Shown here piece after piece: positions 35,614 through 47,894 of a stretch of DNA of 64,000 nucleotides (positions within the stretch are counted from its first letter, which is position 1; each line of letters starts with the position of its first letter). The notes beneath the pieces are model-generated. The model made no database searches, was not told where the DNA came from, and was given only the letters and a program-made list of their open reading frames with translations. The DNA comes from Perca fluviatilis. Its lineage: Eukaryota; Chordata; Actinopteri; Perciformes; Percidae. Location: the NCBI RefSeq assembly GCF_010015445.1, contig NC_053118.1, positions 20,725,437 to 20,789,436 of the forward strand. The letters are read 5' to 3'. The translations under genes were made by a program, and so were the position numbers.

Positions 35614-36780
35614 TGCACACAGACAGATGCACACACAAACACAAACATTCATTAAGCCACGTATTCCTAATTCGTGTTCATCATGATGGCAGTTTCCAGA
35701 TGAACGCTGTAGAGCATCCAAATGCCAGGCTCTGCTCGGAGTACATGTTTGTTGTTGTTTTTATTTATTTATCTTTGTCTTGTTGTCACTTGTTGTAGTG
35801 CAGAGTTATTTACCTCCAGCTGAAGAAAGGAGGCATATGCAGTGGCTGTTATCACTGCTAATTTGACAATACTATGCATTATGTAGATTTGTCCTTTTTC
35901 ACATCCTTTAATTTGTCTTTTTTTTTCAAACCCTTGACACACATAGTTTTTCATTCTCCCTACAACAGTTCATTATATTTATGTTTCATTATCAGGGGCA
36001 CTTGGGGTGAAAAGCTTGTTTCTAGTTTATTTGGTATAAAGAGAGCTGCCATAAGACGGCCAGAAAAGACATTAATCAGCGTAACTGTGCAAGGATTCCC
36101 ACATCCACTGTAAGATCGGTTTTATGTTGATAGTTTGTCAGCCATTCCCCATCTATTTTCTGTACTGCTCCTCTTTCTGCTCATTTCCACCCCTCTAATC
36201 ATATACTTGTATCTCTCTTGTGTGCATTTGATGAGAAGGGATGGGCGGCTATACTAATAACACCATTAATCATTGAGAATAATTCGCAGAAAAATCAGCC
36301 AGCCTTGTTGAATTTGACAGCCACCATATTGGATCTATATGCTGTAACATAATATATGGTCAGATAAGCTTTGAGTGTGACCCATGCGGTGTTTCGCAGG
36401 ATTCTACACATGAGAGTCTTTGCCAAAATTTACTGTAACTTTCATCCAAACCTATGCATTTGTGGGTGCTTTTCAATTACATTATCCTCTTGTTTTTATA
36501 TTGTTTTACTGTGCATCTTATCACCAAAGTGTTCAGATCTTATACATACAGTACTCTTTATATATTTGCTTCCATAAACCTAAACTCTTCTCAGTCATGT
36601 AACTGTCATGGCTGCCAGTTCCATCCTTATGAAACAAAGCATTTGGCCACTATAGGGCTGATGCAGCAATTTCAACAGCAGCTTATAAAATCAAAGCTGT
36701 TCTTCTGTTAAAGTCAACTCTAATCAACCCTGTAGTCTATAAGTATTGGTCCTCATATTGTCCTCAATGTTGTTAAAATG
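35612..36780. other. No recognised feature
   Basis: AT-rich. The block at 35990-36120 has normal complexity with a 'cattaatcag' homeodomain-like core, but no more can be said. Confidence 0.45.
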
Positions 36781-36782
36781 CA

Positions 36783-37130
36783 TGAAAGTCTTAAATGGCT
36801 GAGTGTTGAAAAAAAGACTATTAGCCAATGTGCTTAGTTTGTTGCACTCTGTTATTCAAACTCAAACACCATCATTTATTTTTGATAACATAACTTACAG
36901 TTCAGATATCCACACTTATTTAACAAGAGGAGCCAGTAAGGGGCAGATGATTGTGCCTTTACCAAAATCCAATAACCTGAAAAAAACTTTCATTTACAGA
37001 GCCATTTCTTTGTGGAATAATATCCCAAGTAACATTTCTTTTATCACAGGAAAGATACATAAAAAAAAAAAAGTTAAATCTTACCTTCACTTAAATTATT
37101 TATCATGAGGTTTTAGTTTTTTTTTTTTTT
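36783..37130 (+). pseudogene. Non-LTR retrotransposon, ORF2 C-terminal remnant
   Basis: The frame 36803-37108 reads 'LLANVLSLLHSVIQTQTPSF', 'YLTRGASKGQMIVPLPKSN' and 'FIYRAISLWNNIPSNI'. The spacing of 'TR', a basic/VP segment and 'F.YR...LWN.IP' is the usual end of many LINE reverse-transcriptase proteins. Those typically close with a 'WN.LP' motif and a basic tail. It is 5'-truncated with no catalytic core. A T- and AT-rich stretch after 37109 may be its 3' UTR. Confidence 0.6.
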
Positions 37131-37474
37131 TGTAATCTTATTTGTTTGGTTTAAATTATTTGATTTTCTTCTTTGTATATGTGAGCTACCTTAATGTTAG
37201 CCATGTAATATACTGTAATATATAATTTTGTTTACAAGATATTTCTCTATTTTGCTTGGTTTGTTATTGTTTTATTTAATTTAATTTAAATTCTCTTTGG
37301 AATCGTTTTTGTTATTTAGTTCTGTAAGCAGATATTATTGTATTTCTTTTCCTTTCTTTATTTCTTTTTATTTTATTTTTTTATTTTTCTTTAGACTTAC
37401 AAATTGTGACTAACAATATAGAAGGTTTACAGCATAAATCAAAGTTAAATCATTAAGGCCCTCCTGCCCGCACA

Positions 37475-37475
<1 letters not shown>
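37131..37475. other. T-rich DNA, possible LINE 3' UTR
   Basis: Very T-rich with a T15-like run at 37117-37131. No discrete tail or TSD is found. Confidence 0.4.

Positions 37476-37505
<30 letters not shown>
37476..37505. repeat. (AC)15 microsatellite
   Basis: A short uninterrupted run. Confidence 0.96.
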
Positions 37506-37507
<2 letters not shown>

Positions 37508-37893
37508 AGATGAGGGTTTGTATTGGCAAATTTGCATAGCAGAGCCCGCCCACTGCAACCCTCAGAGGCAGTGGAGCAGATGCTCCTCATCTACATCAAA
37601 TGTGTATAACTATCGAAAATTATGTTATTCAAACATTTAAACCACGGTGGAGCTCTAAAACCTCATGTGTGATATGAGATGGGGAAATAAAACGTTTCTT
37701 ATAAACTTTTTTTTGCTGCTTTAAACTTAGTGTCAAGCCACATATTGTTTCAGAGGGCTTTTTTCTGGTCGGTACCCACATGAGCACCGTTTTAATGAGC
37801 TCGGTTCCCAGATGGAAATGTTTCAAAAAACCCTGTGTAGGGGATTAATAACTTTAGAGGAGGGAGCTGTAATAATAAGAATGGAATAATTCT

Positions 37894-37894
<1 letters not shown>
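37506..37894. other. No recognised feature
   Basis: Unique-looking DNA. Confidence 0.5.
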
Positions 37895-37939
<45 letters not shown>

Positions 37940-37948
37940 TGTGCGTGC
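37895..37948. repeat. (GT)n microsatellite
   Basis: About 21 GT units then variant ttgtgtgcgtg. Confidence 0.97.
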
Positions 37949-38067
37949 TTTGTATTCAGCTATGTCTGTCTTCCTGTGTATGTGTGTGTCAGATTGTGTT
38001 TGTCTGCTACGTACCACCCATAACATTGTTGCTATGGAAAGGGCAATGTCACGCATGTTCACAGGCG

Positions 38068-38072
<5 letters not shown>

Positions 38073-38136
<64 letters not shown>

Positions 38137-38137
38137 G
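38073..38137. repeat. (AC)n microsatellite
   Basis: About 26 AC units then atatac and more AC. With the GT tract 125 bp upstream it forms an imperfect inverted pair of GT...AC. Confidence 0.97.
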
Positions 38138-38592
38138 CAGTGCAGTAATGTTACACATGAAGGGTGTCAGTAATGGGATTCTGGTCAGGCCACTGTGTGA
38201 CCATGCTGTACTGAGCTAAGGTCATTGATACCATATCAGGAGCTGAGACAGAAAGAGACAGAGAATTCAAGGTTAGTGAGGAAAACAAAGGAACTGGCGA
38301 AAAACGGCTATGAACTAGGGAACAATGGGGGAAATAAAAAAGAGAAAGAATGGGTTATTTTGAACAAATTATCATTTAGCTGTTAGTTGGTTTTCTGGTG
38401 CGATCTAGTTTCCAAGCATAAAGCACTACAGCCCTCAGGTGTCATCCATTACACACTTTTTATTTTTTCTTCTTTTCTTTTCTGTTTTATCCTCTCTACT
38501 TTTTTCTAATATTTTCAACTTCTCTCCTTTCCTGACTCTCCCCCCCCCCTCCACTTCCTTTTCTCCCACTCCCACTCATTGGCTCCTTTCTA
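38138..38592. other. No gene recognised; CT-rich at 38450-38580
   Basis: A pyrimidine-rich block with a C9-type run at about 38541-38549. Otherwise unremarkable. Confidence 0.5.
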
Positions 38593-38593
38593 G

Positions 38594-38660
38594 GGATGCA
38601 CCGATTGTGAAATTCTGGACCGATAACGATACCAAAGTATTGTTGTTGTTGTTGTTGTCT
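38594..38660. repeat. hAT-like left end fragment with (GTT)n
   Basis: It begins TAGGGATGCACCGATTGTGA, a typical hAT-type terminus, and continues 'ccgataacgataccaaagta' into a (TTG)6 run at 38640-38658. No right end is found. Confidence 0.55.
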
Positions 38661-39115
<455 letters not shown>

Positions 39116-39214
39116 TGCTTGCGTATGTATGTGTGTGTTTCCCTGTTGTGACAGTGTTGAAATCCAAGCTGACATCCCCTTCTCCCTGCAACAGCATATG
39201 CCCCTCAGCTAGAC

Positions 39215-39475
39215 CACTGGGAGACGAGAGAGAGAGAGGGAGAGATGGAGAGAGGGAGGTGGAAAAGGAGAGGGGGTTAGAGGGGGAGGGCAAAAATAGA
39301 GAGTTGGAGGGGGGGGGTTGCAATGGGTAATAGGTTTAAGAGGATGGAAAGAGAGATGTGATAGAAGGAAAGAGAGGAGAGAAAAAACCAAAGAGGGAGA
39401 GAGAGGAACAGGAAGAGAGCCACAGACTGAGACCAAGACAGAGGGAGAGAAAGCACCCCCACTGCGTTCCTTTTC
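39215..39475. repeat. Purine-rich tract
   Basis: About 260 bp of gaga/ggga DNA with a G9 run at about 39309-39317. It follows the long TG tract by about 100 bp. Confidence 0.85.
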
Positions 39476-41355
39476 AGTCCTGCTAGCGTTGGCATGTGTT
39501 AAATGTAAAGCTGCTGGCTGACTCACCATGCTACCAGCTCATAGTCAGCACTCTCTACTGCTCTTGTCTGACAGAGACAGAGGGAGAGAGAAAGGCTAGC
39601 AGCTTAGATTCAACACTGTCTAGTTCAACGACGGAGGGAGAGAAAACAGAGGGAAAGGCCACCAGTAAATTACCAAAACTGTCTTCCTCTCGTTCCTGCT
39701 TCTCAAATGCATAATGAATGTTCAAGCACACATTTGTCTTAAAAGGTTCTTTACCAGAGCTGGTCAGTAGATAAACAGTTAATCATTGCTCTCCAGAATG
39801 ACCCATATGAGCATTTCCTGATGCATATGCGTGGTAGGTACAATGTTGTCTGTCGGTGCCTTCTAAAAGTGTTACAGATGGCAAAGCGATGTTGAAAGAA
39901 CAAATTATATTTACCGTGCGCTAGCGAACAATAAAACAATTACAAACTGTTACGAACACTCAATGGCTAAAAAAAAAGAATCGTACCTGATAAAACAAGT
40001 TAGTTTTCGATCTCACGCTATCTTGACTTTAGTTGTTTGTTTGCTTTCCTAACTGAGATGATATGCCAATCAGTGTCTAGTCCATACTTCTTTTTTTTAA
40101 TTTATTCTTATAGTTACTGTATTTTTTTTTAAATACCATTGCCCTAAGCCTTGTGCCCTTTTCATTTTCTGATTCATAATAACAGTAAAGACTTTAGAGA
40201 AGTGTATAGTGTTTAGCTTGCTGCAAAGTGCACTGAAGGCAGAGGCGTTTATATACTGTAGGCCTGGTTTTGTGCTCAGCTGAGCATAAGAAGCAACAGA
40301 CTAAACTTACAGTATAACATCCCAAGACTGAACTGAAGATAAAAGCAGCGCATTAACGTCATTATTAAAAGTTATTTTAATCACCTAATGATGTGTTTGA
40401 CAGGTGATGCATTATTTTAGCTTATAAAGAAACATTAACCAACTACATAGTCAGCGACTACAAATCTTTGAATTGAACTTAACAATTCAAATCAGCAAAG
40501 TTATTAATTTCCACCTCTGTTCTTTACAGTACACAATCAGAAATACCTAGAGTACAAGGAGTAACAGCATTTTTGTAGCCAGTGTTTATTATAAATATGC
40601 AAACTTATGACATAGGCTACATGGTGAAGTCTATCAATTTTCTATACAATCTAAATCATTTTCAGAGATCCAGGGATATGGTTCATACCAGTGGAGATCA
40701 TACACTGCAAAAATCAATTTAATTATGATTGTCGGAAATTGGATAGATTACTATTTTTAGGATCGTGCCTCATCTTATGCTCAGATGAAATTAATAACTT
40801 GTAGAGTAACAAGTCTATTTCTCTGAGTGACTCACATGTCTCTTGGGCATGTTTGGAGGATCATAATAAAAGTCTCTGTGAAAGGAAGAGAATCAAAAGG
40901 TAGATGTGGGTGAGGATGTGGAGGGTTTATAAAAACGTGTTTTATATATTTGGTTCTATTCCCACTGGGCACATGCACACGAAAGATGTACAGTACGCTT
41001 TCCTGGTATTTTAAGGCACTTTTGATGAAAGCCGTTTACAATATACAGTGGTATGTCAGGAGAAGTGAAGCACGAGGGGGGATGCCTTACTGAACACTTA
41101 ACGGTACGATTCACAGTTTTAACTGTTATCTATCCTCCTCTCTGAGTATGTGTGCACTTTTTTAGCATACAGACCCACAATTAGGAGCTTTATAACACAA
41201 TGGTCTGTTCCAGCACCTGAACACACTGCCAGCAAGAATTTCTTTATCCTCGTTGTTCATGTGGCAGATTGTGAAATGTATTCCTATACAATCACAGAAT
41301 TAGTATAGAATAATGATTTAATGTAATGCGGTCAGGGCTTTCTCATTATATATTC
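39476..41355. other. No recognised feature
   Basis: About 1.9 kb of AT-rich, unique-looking DNA. Another purine-rich patch lies at 39570-39660. There are no domain-bearing frames and no terminal repeats. Confidence 0.5.
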
Positions 41356-41357
41356 AA

Positions 41358-41402
41358 TATATTATTATTATTATTATTAATAATAATTATTATATTCAAT
41401 AT
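41358..41402. repeat. (ATT)n/(AAT)n palindromic repeat
   Basis: An ATT run turns into AAT, with 'atattcaatata' on both sides. This gives a small inverted structure just before the hAT-like element at 41410. Confidence 0.85.
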
Positions 41403-41409
41403 ATATTTG

Positions 41410-41764
41410 TAGGGCTGAAACTAACGATTATTTTTCATTGCCTATTAATCTGTCCATTATTTTCTCAATTAATCAATTAGTTGTTTGGTCTATAAAATGT
41501 AAAAAGAAAATGGTGAAAAAAGTTGATTAGTGTTTCCCACTTCCCGAGATGGCGGCCTAAAAATGTCTTGTTTTGTCCACAACTCATAGATTTTAAGTTT
41601 CCTGTCATAGAGAAGTGAAGAAACTAGAAATATTCACATTTAGAAGCTGGAATCAGAAAAGTTTTCATAAAAAATGACTCAAACCGATAAATCGATCATC
41701 AAAATAGTGGGTGATTAATTTAATAGTTGACAACTATTCGATGAATCGATTAATCTTTGCACCT
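41410..41764. mobile_element. hAT-like MITE (fuller copy of the 2490-2760 family)
   Basis: The left end is TAGGGCTGAAACTAACGATT. The right part has 'cgataaatcgatcatcaaaa', 'ttaatagttgacaactattc' and 'gatgaatcgattaatcttt'. Repeated 'aatcga' steps near both ends are partly inverted. The internal phrases match the 2490-2760 copy in order. The right terminus runs into a CT/AT microsatellite. Confidence 0.85.
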
Positions 41765-41792
41765 CTCTCTCTCTCTATATATATATATATAT
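41763..41792. repeat. (CT)n(AT)n compound microsatellite
   Basis: About seven CT then about eight AT units, directly at the right end of the MITE. Confidence 0.93.
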
Positions 41793-42948
41793 GAGTATTT
41801 ATTTTTTCAAGATGCAAAACCCTTTTAATAAACTGCAGTTTAACGGTGCAGTGAAATGTCTTTGGTGGAGGTGAAGAAGTGGGGGATTGAAGGAGAGAGA
41901 GTTGGTTTACTGTGTACATTATAATATTGTGTGCATATGTGCATGAAGGTGATCCAGTCGTATTATAATGTATGCAGTGGCCTTGATACATATACAATAT
42001 AAACAGAACCAGATTAGATTTTAATTAGATTCAAAACATCACACAATGGTTTATATTTATGTAGAGATGAAAACATATATTACAAAACCATTTTAAACAC
42101 TGTATATATGTTAGCTTTTTACAAGCCAGTCCAATCTTCACTGCTTTGACCTCTGTTTTCTACTCTTTCTACTTCTCCCACCTCCTCCTCTCCTCCATTT
42201 GCCTCCTTTTAGTCGTTTCAGCACGTCGAAACACTTTTCACTACAGTACCTGCTGATCAGGAGTCTTGATGACCGTACTGGATGTAAAATGATTTCCCTT
42301 GCATTTTTTTTCTCCGACATCAGTAAAATGCCATGATGGTAGTGTAGGCTGTTTTCTAGGAGCGATTGCATAGGCAATAGAAATCACCGCACTCTGCATA
42401 CAGCATTGCTGATGAAGAAACTGTCGATTACTGTAGCAGAACACAATTGTAGTGTGATCTAAGTACAGACTTTGAAATGGTATTCTGTTTTATTTGTGTT
42501 AAAAGTTTGGTTTACCCAAATTACAAAAAAACACATTGCCCCACTTACCACTGGTGGTTTGTAACAATGCAGCAGGTTTTATTCCCCAGGTTTTGAAATA
42601 TCTCCCTCCAAGATTTCCAGTTCCACCCCGAAACAATGGAGTTGAATGGATTCAACCCTGTCTCCTAAAATTGTGTTTATATACTACTAATTTGTTTTGC
42701 CAAATATGTTTTGAGGGAACATAATTGCTGCCTGTATTATATTAACTGGCAATGTTTTTCCCAGTAAAACCCAGTGACACAGGGCTTTGACACCACAGAT
42801 GTGCATCCCAAGGGTTTAGGCAATGCAAGAACTTTAATGGGGGGAAGACTGTGTTTTTGGTCCAATATCAATTAACACGTCCTGTCTCCTACTCCAATTC
42901 ACTGTTGACTTTGTCAATATTTAACAACAATCACAATATTTCTCTTAT
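41793..42948. other. No recognised feature
   Basis: Unique-looking DNA. A CT-rich patch lies at 42155-42200. Confidence 0.5.
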
Positions 42949-42952
42949 TTAA

Positions 42953-43307
42953 AGGTGCAGTAGGTAAGACTTATAAAACTAACTTTCTGTCATATTTGCT
43001 AAAACTGACCCTATCTTCGAGTAGAACTACATGAAGCAGGTAATTAATAAAAAAATCCAGCTCCTCTGGCATCACCTACAGCCTGTAGTGCGATTTGCAA
43101 AATTCCAAAGCTCCCTGTTCAGATGCACCAATCAGGGCCCGGGGTCTAACTGCGTGTCAATCACTGCTCATGCACACGCATTCATTCTCGGGAGGGGCTT
43201 AGGAGACCGTTTTGGGCTTTAGCAGAAAGGGAGGAGGGACTGAGAAGTTGTTGATGTTTAAATTTTTGGCTAAGTCCTGGATCTTCACAATCCTACCTAC
43301 AGCACCT
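42953..43307. mobile_element. TTAA-type MITE, 355 bp
   Basis: The ends are AGGTGCAGTAGGTAAGA and, reversed, AGGTGCTGTAGGTAGGA, flanked by TTAA (42949-42952 and 43308-43311). No ORF. Confidence 0.92.
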
Positions 43308-43343
43308 TTAACCCAAGTGCTTCTAAACATAACCAAAAGTTAA

Positions 43344-43812
43344 AGGTGCCCTGCCATACAAACCCGTTTTTACTTGCATTTTTTGAAATATGTGAGGTCC
43401 ATATGTGTTTGTGTTATGTTGTGAATGTGAAAATGAACTGCTACCTCCTCTGTCAGCTCTAGCCACTACAAAGAAATAAGCGGAGAAATCAGGCCAATTA
43501 CAAAAGCTGGTAAGTCTGACATCATGTTGCCTGAGCTCATTACTATTCATTAGCTCGCCCAGTTGGGCTGGGTAAAGGATTCTGACAGCCAGGCTTTCAT
43601 TGGCTAGCTGTTAGCCAATCAGATTCAAATAGCTTAGCTTGTTAAATATTAATGAGAACTGGCAGAAATCGAGCTGTCTTCCTATAGGCTTTCTATACCA
43701 CGCTAGAATGGCTTGAAACAAGGTAACCAAGGCATTTTGTCCACAAAAAAATGTCCATGGTAGAACTTCAGACATCACCACAAAGTACTGAAATACGTGT
43801 GGCAGGGCACCT
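43344..43812. mobile_element. TTAA-type MITE, 469 bp
   Basis: The ends are AGGTGCCCTGCCATACA and, reversed, AGGTGCCCTGCCACACG, flanked by TTAA (43340-43343 and 43813-43816). It lies 36 bp from the previous MITE and shares the first six terminal bases but not the rest. Confidence 0.93.
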
Positions 43813-43816
43813 TTAA

Positions 43817-44640
43817 TAATGCTTGATTTGCTAAAAGTGGATATTGTGTTGCAAAAGTGGGATATTGTAGGGAAAACAAAATGTAACATTGTGCGACTAC
43901 CTTAATTAAAAATGTTCGCTTGTTATGTTGATTAAAAAAAAAGTTTAGGCATTAGGTTTCTCTTAAAACGCTTTTATTGTTGCAAAAACGTATACATCAT
44001 GAACATACTGTAATTTAATGAGATGGATTTGTGCTCCTCACAGCTTTTCAAGCTGAAAAAACACTTTTGCTGAAAAATGACGCTGTGGAAAATTCCACAG
44101 CAAGATATTTCTCTGATATCAGTGTCCCAGTCACTTTGGACATTCCAGGCGTTGCTGTCAACGGTTTTCCATTTCTTGGGTAGAAAGTAGTTCCAGTAAA
44201 AACTATTTACAGTAAGGTCTGTGTATTATCCAGCATAATGGAGACATTTCAGAAAATATATGTAGCTGTTTGTATTGTTTATGTGGTTTATCACCTTATG
44301 TTGGGAACCACCCACAAAATTCCATTCACCTCTGTTGTTTTGGGGTGGAGGCTTAAATTGTGGAAGACATCAACGAGACAGATATCTCAAGAAGTAAGCA
44401 AACATATCCAAACCACTGCATAACTATATAGCGTTGAGGTAAATGAGAAAAGGTATTTTAACCATGAACCAACCCCTTAAATTATTATTTTTTTCTTTCC
44501 AGGTTTCATGCAACAGTTAACATCACAGCTAGCCATTACAATTATTAGTGTGCACACTGAACAGTGTGTGGACACAAAATGTCTCCTTCCCTTCCCACTC
44601 TGTTTGACAAAGCTCCTCGTGATCTTCAAACCCCCTTCAA
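43817..44640. other. No recognised feature
   Basis: AT-rich unique-looking DNA. Confidence 0.5.
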
Positions 44641-44644
44641 CAAA

Positions 44645-44850
44645 GCTCTGTTCTCATGAGGCCTGATCCCTCCTAACCCCCCGTCTAACTTTCTCTCCCT
44701 CCTGTCTCTCTCTCTTTCACCCTTCAGCAATCTGTCTCGCTCACACATCTCTCTCCCTTCCTGTCTCTCTGTCTTTCTCCCTCCCGCTGTCTCCCTCCGC
44801 TGCTCTCTCTCCTTTGCCCTCCCCTCTCTCTTTGTTCCAGGGATCAAACG
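44645..44850. repeat. Pyrimidine-rich tract
   Basis: About 200 bp of CT-rich DNA directly before the AC microsatellite at 44887. Arg/Glu-rich frames on the minus strand are artefacts. Confidence 0.85.
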
Positions 44851-44885
44851 AGTATCTCTCTCGTCCATGCTCCGTCACCTGGGAG

Positions 44886-44886
<1 letters not shown>

Positions 44887-44922
<36 letters not shown>

Positions 44923-44940
44923 ACACACACACACACACAC
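44887..44940. repeat. (AC)n microsatellite
   Basis: About 26 AC units with one AT interruption at about 44918. Confidence 0.97.
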
Positions 44941-45332
44941 ATTCACACTCGTTCTGGCCTCTCTCCTTTAGTTTGTAGTAGAGCTCATGTTTCTGTTCAG
45001 GATTTTAGAGCAGTCATGGTCAAAGAACGAGCTAACCTTTCAACTCACCTATTCCTTTGGATCAAAGAAGCGAGAGAGTGGAAAAGACCAGAAACACAAA
45101 GAGCAAAGTGGAACAATGTCAGACAGGACAGATTAAAACAGAAAATAGTATTACTGAATTGAACTGAAATGACCATGATAAAGATCAGAGCAAACTCAGA
45201 CTAAAAAAAGAAAATCAAGCGAATGTTAAAGCCCTTGTGGAATTTCCTCAAGATGCAGCTCGTCCAAAAAAAAACTTTTCAATGAATTTTAAAGAAAAAG
45301 AAAAACCTTAAGTCAATACAAAACTTATGTCC

Positions 45333-45335
<3 letters not shown>
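44941..45335. other. No recognised feature
   Basis: Unique-looking, A-rich toward the end. Confidence 0.5.

Positions 45336-45421
<86 letters not shown>
45336..45421. repeat. (AT)29(AC)14 compound microsatellite
   Basis: A pure AT run switches to AC at about 45394. The same AT-then-AC arrangement occurs at 52469-52555. Confidence 0.97.
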
Positions 45422-45425
<4 letters not shown>

Positions 45426-45469
45426 TTATCAGGAATGTAAAGCGTCTATTAGCCAAACTCACTTTTGCT

Positions 45470-45821
45470 AATGTGTGCCTTGTTAAGTCAATGTGCCTTG
45501 GTGGAGATTATTGCTCCATTAAACCAACATGTAGGCTCAAAATATAGTGTGTTTTGGGGTGTGGTTGCTTTGATTGACAAGTTATTAGGCCATGACATAC
45601 AGTTGTGGTAGTTGTTGCTAGTGGCATTCTATAGAACAAAATCATTTGGTTAAGGCTAGGGAAAGATCCTGTTATCAGCCCATTGAATGGTCATTATTTA
45701 TCACTAGCATTATAATGCTTCAGACAGGGCAGACTGCAGTTTTAAACATGTGGGTAACATTGTGAATTGAAACAAAACTACTTGATTTGGTTTCGGAAAG
45801 GATCATGGTTTGGGTTAAAAT
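45470..45821. repeat. Possible interspersed repeat, interrupted by hAT insertions
   Basis: Phrases such as 'tttggttaaggctaggg' and 'ggatcatggtttgggtta' recall a common fish repeat. A similar phrase ('tttggttaaggttggtaag') occurs at 48092-48110, beyond the two hAT elements. No boundary can be drawn. Confidence 0.3.
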
Positions 45822-46510
45822 TAGTGCTGTCAAACGATTAAAATATTTAATCGCGATTAATCACATTAATGTCATAGTTAACTCGCAATTAATCGCAATT
45901 AATCACACATTTTTATCTATTCTAAATATCCCTTGATTTCTTTTTGTCCCATTATTTTGTCTCATTTTAAAGCTCTTATCAACATGGGAAAGTGGATCGG
46001 CTTGCTTTGTGCTTTTGTCGCATGGCTTTGACGAGGGGGCGGTGAATTTGTATCAGCTGTGTGTATTGGCCATCAAGTGGTATTTCAGACTGGACGTGCT
46101 GTGATGATAGCTCAGTTCACAACGACAAAACACACAGATCACTTTGGTCTTGTCAATGGAACCATTTGGCAACTTTTTAAAAGTAAACTTTCCATTCAGA
46201 ATCTTATTGGCATCCATTTCAGCGTCTCGCGCTCGCATACACTCAAAATGTAACGTTACTAATACTACTCTTTGGCCGGCTCGCAAACCCAAACAAGTGT
46301 GTGCAGCGTACCTGTTGTTTTGTTTCTGGTCTAGCTATCTGGTGTGGTGTTGTAGTTTTTCTAACGTTACCAGTTGTCGCAACAGCATGTGAAAAAAAAC
46401 AAAAAAGGTTGCAAGGCCAAAAAGAACGTTAATCTCGCAATAAAAAAATTGACGCCGTTAAAATGGGTTTGCGTTAACGCCGTTAATAACGCGTTTAACT
46501 GACAGCACTA
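45822..46510. mobile_element. hAT element (TAGTGCTGTCA ends), non-autonomous
   Basis: The left end is TAGTGCTGTCAAACGATTAA and the right end, reversed, is TAGTGCTGTCAGTTAAACGC. Left-flank GTTAAAAT and right-flank TTTTAAAT form an imperfect 8-bp duplication (6 of 8). The left side is rich in 'ttaatcgcgattaatc' and the right in 'gttaacgccgttaataacgc'. It encodes a BED-finger remnant on the minus strand. Confidence 0.85.
46053..46292 (-). pseudogene. BED-type zinc-finger remnant of a hAT transposase
   Basis: The 79-codon minus-strand frame reads 'MDANKILNGKFTFKKLPNGS' and 'TKVICVFCRCELSYH', then 'SSLKYHLMANTHS'. Cys53, Cys56, His72 and His78 fit the C-x2-C...H-x5-H layout of BED fingers, which sit at the amino end of hAT transposases and bind the element's DNA. 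The real start may be the internal Met19 (MRARDAEMD). The frame stops just after the finger. The dimerisation and RNase-H-like catalytic regions are absent, so no transposition activity is expected from it. Confidence 0.7.
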
Positions 46511-46545
46511 TTTTAAATAAATGTGTTTTTGGTATGTAACTTAAG

Positions 46546-46574
46546 TATATATATATATAAATATATATATATAT
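46546..46574. repeat. (AT)n between two hAT elements
   Basis: A short AT run directly abuts the left end of the next hAT element. Confidence 0.93.
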
Positions 46575-47426
46575 TAGGGCTGTCAAAATTAACGCGTTAA
46601 TATTTGCGTTAATTTTTTAATATTTAACTCGTTAAAAAAAATTAACGAAATTAACGCAGCTGTGTTTGTTTACTTCATGTGGCGGCTGAGAAACGTAATA
46701 TCGTCTCCATAAGAGCAGGCGCGGCTTACTCTAGGAGGGATTTACCTGATTGAAGTAGGCCTACGGGCCAGTCAAGAGTTGAAACATGGACCAGTAAGAT
46801 CCCAAAAGAGAAAAAAAGATGATGTGTTAGAATCCAGAAATGAATGAGCACGGGCTATAAACGGGACCGAGTACTAGTTCCGACATGTTGTCTCGTCAGG
46901 AGAGATGCGCCACCGGTAAGCTGTTGTTTCGCTACATAGAGCTGCAGTTTAAGTTTGATTTGTCTGTTGCGCGACTGCTGTGCTGCCGATATGTACGTGC
47001 GCGATTTGTTTGCTTGATAACTGTTACGTTGGTCACGCTGGTAAAACCTTATTTGCAGTCTGCTGTTTAACGCTGTCGACTCGATAGTATCCTTGACTAT
47101 ATTCCATGTAAATGTTTGAAATTGTGGCCGTCTCACTGTCACACAAGCTACTTCCTGGTCGAGGTGCTGGAAGGGAAATGTAGTCAATCGCTTTACATTG
47201 GTAATGGATTGCTGTGCACAGCGTCGCTATCTAAAACTACACTCACTGTTTTCACTTTAGGCCAACATACACCTTTGTGGTTTTGGGTTTCTGGTTTAAT
47301 GTGTAACATTGATATTGATATTGATGTGCATTTCTGTGTTTTAGATATATTTGCTTTGCTTAGTCATTCAGATTAAACACTATGTATATTATAATATTTA
47401 TGATATTAAGTACTGCCTAGATTGTA

Positions 47427-47486
<60 letters not shown>

Positions 47487-47826
47487 TTGTATATTATTCA
47501 GAATATGGTATATTAGGTATGTGGCTAATATTGGGGGTGGTGACAAAAATCTGCTCTCAAGTCGGACAGTTTCTAGCCGTTTCAGCAGGACTAAATAAGC
47601 CAAATTGTTGCTGCTGTTGTTCTGAAAGATATTAAACATTCTGAACTTAGCAGAACCTTTCCTTGTTTGTTTTCTCTTCATATTTGTAAAGTTAAGTGAT
47701 TTAGCATTATTTAAATATCCATTACTACAAGCTTCAGTCTCAATTTAAAAATGCGATTAATCGCGATTAACTACAGCAAATTGTGCGATTAATTAGTTAA
47801 TTTTTTTTAATCGATTGACAGCCCTA
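46575..47826. mobile_element. hAT element, opposite orientation to the previous one
   Basis: The ends are TAGGGCTGTCAAAATTAACG and, reversed, TAGGGCTGTCAATCGATTAA. Its left side carries 'aacgcgttaa' (like the right side of the 45822 element) and its right side 'gattaatcgcgattaa' (like that element's left side). The two are therefore the same general family in inverse orientation. Both flanks are (AT)n, so an 8-bp ATATATAT duplication is consistent but not decisive. No transposase domain is recognised in its interior. Confidence 0.85.
47430..47483. repeat. (AT)n microsatellite inside the hAT element
   Basis: About 25 AT units then acac. Confidence 0.96.
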
Positions 47827-47848
47827 ATATATATATATATATATATAC
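47827..47848. repeat. (AT)n at right flank of the hAT element
   Basis: A short AT run that mirrors the AT run on the left flank. It suggests insertion into an AT microsatellite. Confidence 0.93.
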
Positions 47849-47894
47849 AGTATATATCTTGAAGCTGCACTTTCATATGGCTCTTTGTAGTTTT

